DNA of 64,000 nucleotides from Nematopogon swammerdamellus (Eukaryota > Arthropoda > Insecta > Lepidoptera > Adelidae), in the NCBI GenBank assembly GCA_946902875.1, contig OX336353.1:17559151-17623150 (forward strand), read 5' to 3'. The stretch's first letter is position 1. Each line of letters opens with the position of its first letter. The position numbers and the translations under genes are program-made. Below the pieces are notes generated by a model. That model was not told the origin of the DNA. It searched no databases and saw only the letters and a list, made by a program, of their open reading frames with translations. Positions 61,473 through 64,000 of this stretch are shown here, piece after piece.

Positions 61473-61911
61473 AAACTGAAGAAAACTGTTGAAAATGCTC
61501 ATACATGCTCCCAGCAGGCCCTCAAAGCAAACAAAGTTGGTAAAAATCTGCTGCTTGAGAGATCTTCGTTTTCAAATTCGAAACGGATGGATAGCATCGT
61601 CTTGTTGCACAGTGACGTGCGACAGGGACGACGCTATACAACCGGCGGATGATGGTTCTTTCTAAAGCTCGACGCGCATTATTCCTGCGGGGAACTGTAT
61701 ATGTCGTTCGTTCTAACCTGAGGCGTACAATTCACGCACATGACGGTGAGCATAAAATTCTGCGAGTGTATTAGTGCGCAGGTCATGTATAGGTGCATGT
61801 CAAGCATTTGAATTAGGGAAATGCATTTGTGTGCGTACATGTGTGCGCCTCAAGTTAGACCTTCCATGCTATACGCGTCATAGTGCTGTGCTCTGGATGG
61901 GTGGCGGAGTC
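61473..61911. other. intergenic, nothing recognised
   Basis: Short frames without domains; 61555-61650 may be a decayed coding scrap, but I cannot assign it. Confidence 0.4.
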
Positions 61912-62281
61912 TAGAGTGCGACAAGGCTTGAAATGAACGTCGCTGACAGCGGAACTAACGCCGCCACAGTGTTGCCAGATGACCGTTTCGCGTTTCACCC
62001 GTTGACGCGTATGTTAGTATCGCTTCTTAGTCTGTGTTGTTGTTAGCAGAAATCGAAGTCTATCTGTTATTTTATTAGTGAGCAAGTCTTCCTAAAATTC
62101 AATACATAAAATAAAAAATAAGTAAGTACCTACCTACCTTATTGGTACTATACATACATTTTCTTTTGCAGCGATAGTTTCCCCTAGTGTAAGGAAATTT
62201 TCAAAATTGAGAACCCTAATGCTGCAGCAGCGTCCTCGCACAAACGTCATCCACGTTCATTTCAAGCCTTGTCGCACTATA
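61912..62281. mobile_element. MITE with about 30-bp inverted repeats
   Basis: AGTGCGACAAGGCTTGAAAT at the left and ATTTCAAGCCTTGTCGCACT at the right, pairing through GAACGT. Confidence 0.75.
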
Positions 62282-62569
62282 GTCTCAAATTCTCAATTAA
62301 CTCCGATGCTATGCCTGTATATATGAAGAATTGTCAGTCGAAACTCGGCCTCAAGTTGTAATTTGGCATAGATAGACTACATATTGTTTTCGATACGAAT
62401 CTAGGATCCTCCCCTTTACTTACTTTAACGTAATAATATTAATACCTAATCACATTATCATATGACAAATCTGAGGGTAGTGTACTGCAAAGAGAGGACA
62501 AAAAAATCAATAAACAATACATACTTACCTACTCACCATTCTCCCTGTGAGTTAAAGGCCATTATCATA

Positions 62570-62980
62570 TCACAGACAGGACTATTCTCGCGAACAGGCC
62601 TGATATTGTGATAGTAGATCGGGAGGCAAGGCGCGCAACGCTCGTCGATATCGCCGTGCCGCACGATGGTAACCTCGTCAGTAAGGAAGCAGAGAAGATG
62701 TTATTAAAGTATCTGGATCTGCAGCACGAGGTTACCAAAATGTGGCCCGTCGACTCGACGATCGTTGTGCCCATAGTCGTTTCGGCGCATGGGCTGATAG
62801 CGAAGAGCCTCGAGAAGATCTCGCTGAGTGGTTGGGTCAAGGGTCAGATCCAGAAGGGAGCTCTCCTCGACACTGCCCGTATAGTCCCAGGTTTCTCTCT
62901 TTGGGCCCCGCGGCCGCCGGTGGTGGAAACTCCGTTTGTTTTTATATTAATTTTAGGTTTTAATAAAAAAGAAAATTAAA
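62570..62980 (+). pseudogene. restriction-like endonuclease end of another non-LTR retrotransposon
   Basis: The frame reads NRPDIVIVDREARRATLVDI with the PD...D pattern, then KYLDLQHEVTKMWPVDST and IVVSAHGLIAKSLEKISLSG, ending with a stop near 62979. It is a common lepidopteran retrotransposon ending, distinct in sequence from the RPDILIY family at 27934. No reverse transcriptase upstream. Confidence 0.72.
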
Positions 62981-63094
62981 AAAAAAAATTTATTTATAAA
63001 AAGAAATGTGTAAATAAATAGAAGAATACTTTTTAATAATACATGCATAATACTTATACTTAGATACTTTTAACTACTTTTACCCTACTTTTTT

Positions 63095-63215
63095 GTAAAG
63101 TATCTGGATCTGCAGCACGAGGTTACCAAAATGTGACCCGTCGACTCGACGATCGTTATGCCCATAGTCGTTTCGGCGCATGGGTTGATAGCGAATAGCC
63201 TCGACGACACGAATC
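63095..63215 (+). repeat. partial duplicate of the endonuclease fragment
   Basis: GTAAAGTATCTGGATCTGCA to GCATGGGTTGATAGCGAATA repeats 62705-62815 with few changes, including a stop in place of TGG. Confidence 0.75.
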
Positions 63216-63908
63216 CTTCATCGCAGGAGAGAGTTTTGGCTCAGTGGACAAACTGCACTATGCGAGTACAGAGACCACGAGACAGAGACTATGGTGGTTT
63301 AAAAAAAAATAACCAGGGTTATACTATGGGAGCATAAAACAAAAGAATCCTTCGCCTACACCAGGTGTACACCAGGTGGCGCCCGCCCACCTGGCGTAGG
63401 TGAAGGTGTTAGAAAAAAAATCATTTTGAAAGATTTTTCCATGAAACTTTATGAACTAACGAATGGATTGTATTTACAGATAAATATTCTAGCTATAAAT
63501 GACATTTTTTTATGTATATTACATATTCTGGGTAACAAAATTATTATGTAAAGTTGTGTTATGTGAAAATTGCGACGTCTCTCTGATTTTATATTTTTAT
63601 AAATTTATCACGAACGCAAATTGGTGATATAGTATTTTTATCATAAAAAGGAATACATATACAAACCAATCCTACCTTTCTGGTGTATCAGCAGCTCGTG
63701 TGTCGCACACAATAAAATCTTGAATTCACAAATTTTTTTTGTCAAAAACTACATTTTCGCACTCACAAGCCATTGCAACATTTGGGCTATTCATTACGTA
63801 AATATGTGTGTTGGATATATGGAAAGCACATGGTTGGATAGATAATTTTATCTACTCATCTTGAGACACTTTCTACACTCAAAACACGAATTTAGGCAGA
63901 ACTAATTT
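63216..63908. other. intergenic, one short inverted repeat
   Basis: 63348-63406 contains CCTTCGCCTACACCAGGTG facing CACCTGGCGTAGGTGAAGG. The rest is AT-rich without recognised content. Confidence 0.5.
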
Positions 63909-64000
63909 GTCAGCCTCGATAGCTCAGTGGTGCAGACAGTCAACTGTCGCTATTGAATGTTAAGCAACGCTGGGTGCGGTCAGTACTTGGATGGGTGACC
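63909..64000 (+). mobile_element. SINE family A head, cut by the window end
   Basis: TCAGCCTCGATAGCTCAGTG through TTAAGCAACGCTGGG and GTCAGTACTTGGATGGGTGA; identical by eye to 4310-4402. Confidence 0.88.

Overview
The window is from an insect nuclear genome, almost certainly a moth or butterfly. The genes are split by introns with canonical GT/AG sites. Most of the sequence is transposon debris of lepidopteran type: several SINE families, RTE-like and other non-LTR retrotransposon tails, the GGCCGGTTTT/GGAACCCT dispersed repeat, and many MITEs. Nothing bacterial is present; the TatD-like gene is interrupted by introns.

Three host genes can be read. (1) A TatD-family metal-dependent nuclease on the + strand has exons at 2669-2767, 6805-6968 and 8449-8958; its first exon was not found. 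(2) RPP21, the zinc-ribbon subunit of RNase P, lies on the - strand with exons at 13814-13879, 13521-13612 and 12617-12848, and is complete. (3) PNPT1, mitochondrial polynucleotide phosphorylase, is on the + strand with twelve recognised exons from 17168 to 50199. All exon phases agree and only the N-terminal targeting exon is missing. Its introns are swollen by mobile DNA.

Mobile elements inside PNPT1: 20.7-21.6 kb and 25.1-31.8 kb hold copies of a non-LTR retrotransposon with a C-terminal restriction-like endonuclease. One copy has a frame open for about 3.1 kb. 32.5-43.0 kb holds a whole Polinton/Maverick-type (adintovirus-like) insertion of 10,458 bp. It is bounded by a perfect 6-bp target duplication (GCCGGT) inside an older SINE. 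Its terminal inverted repeats start AGTAGTGTA, and each folds into its own hairpin. On the left arm (- strand) it carries an intact protein-primed type-B DNA polymerase, two unrecognised spliced genes and an unrecognised 111-aa frame. On the right arm (+ strand) it carries a frameshifted packaging-type ATPase, only the C-terminal end of an integrase, and a phospholipase A2 domain followed in another frame by a basic/hydrophobic minor-capsid-like protein. A 157-bp tandem array follows. No hexon, penton or protease gene is seen, so it is probably an internally deleted relic.

From 51.3 to 61.5 kb a SINE is split by a 9,795-bp pogo-like element with TA target duplication. That element contains, in successive nesting, a fold-back element, a Harbinger-type element with TAA duplication and a further dispersed repeat. 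It also holds two hAT MITEs with 8-bp duplications. The last 2.5 kb (61.5-64.0) is intergenic, with a MITE, another restriction-like-endonuclease retrotransposon fragment and the beginning of a tRNA/5S chimeric SINE.

Limits: family names come from recognised motifs and remembered family features, not from database searches. Repeat boundaries are exact only where a target duplication is quoted.
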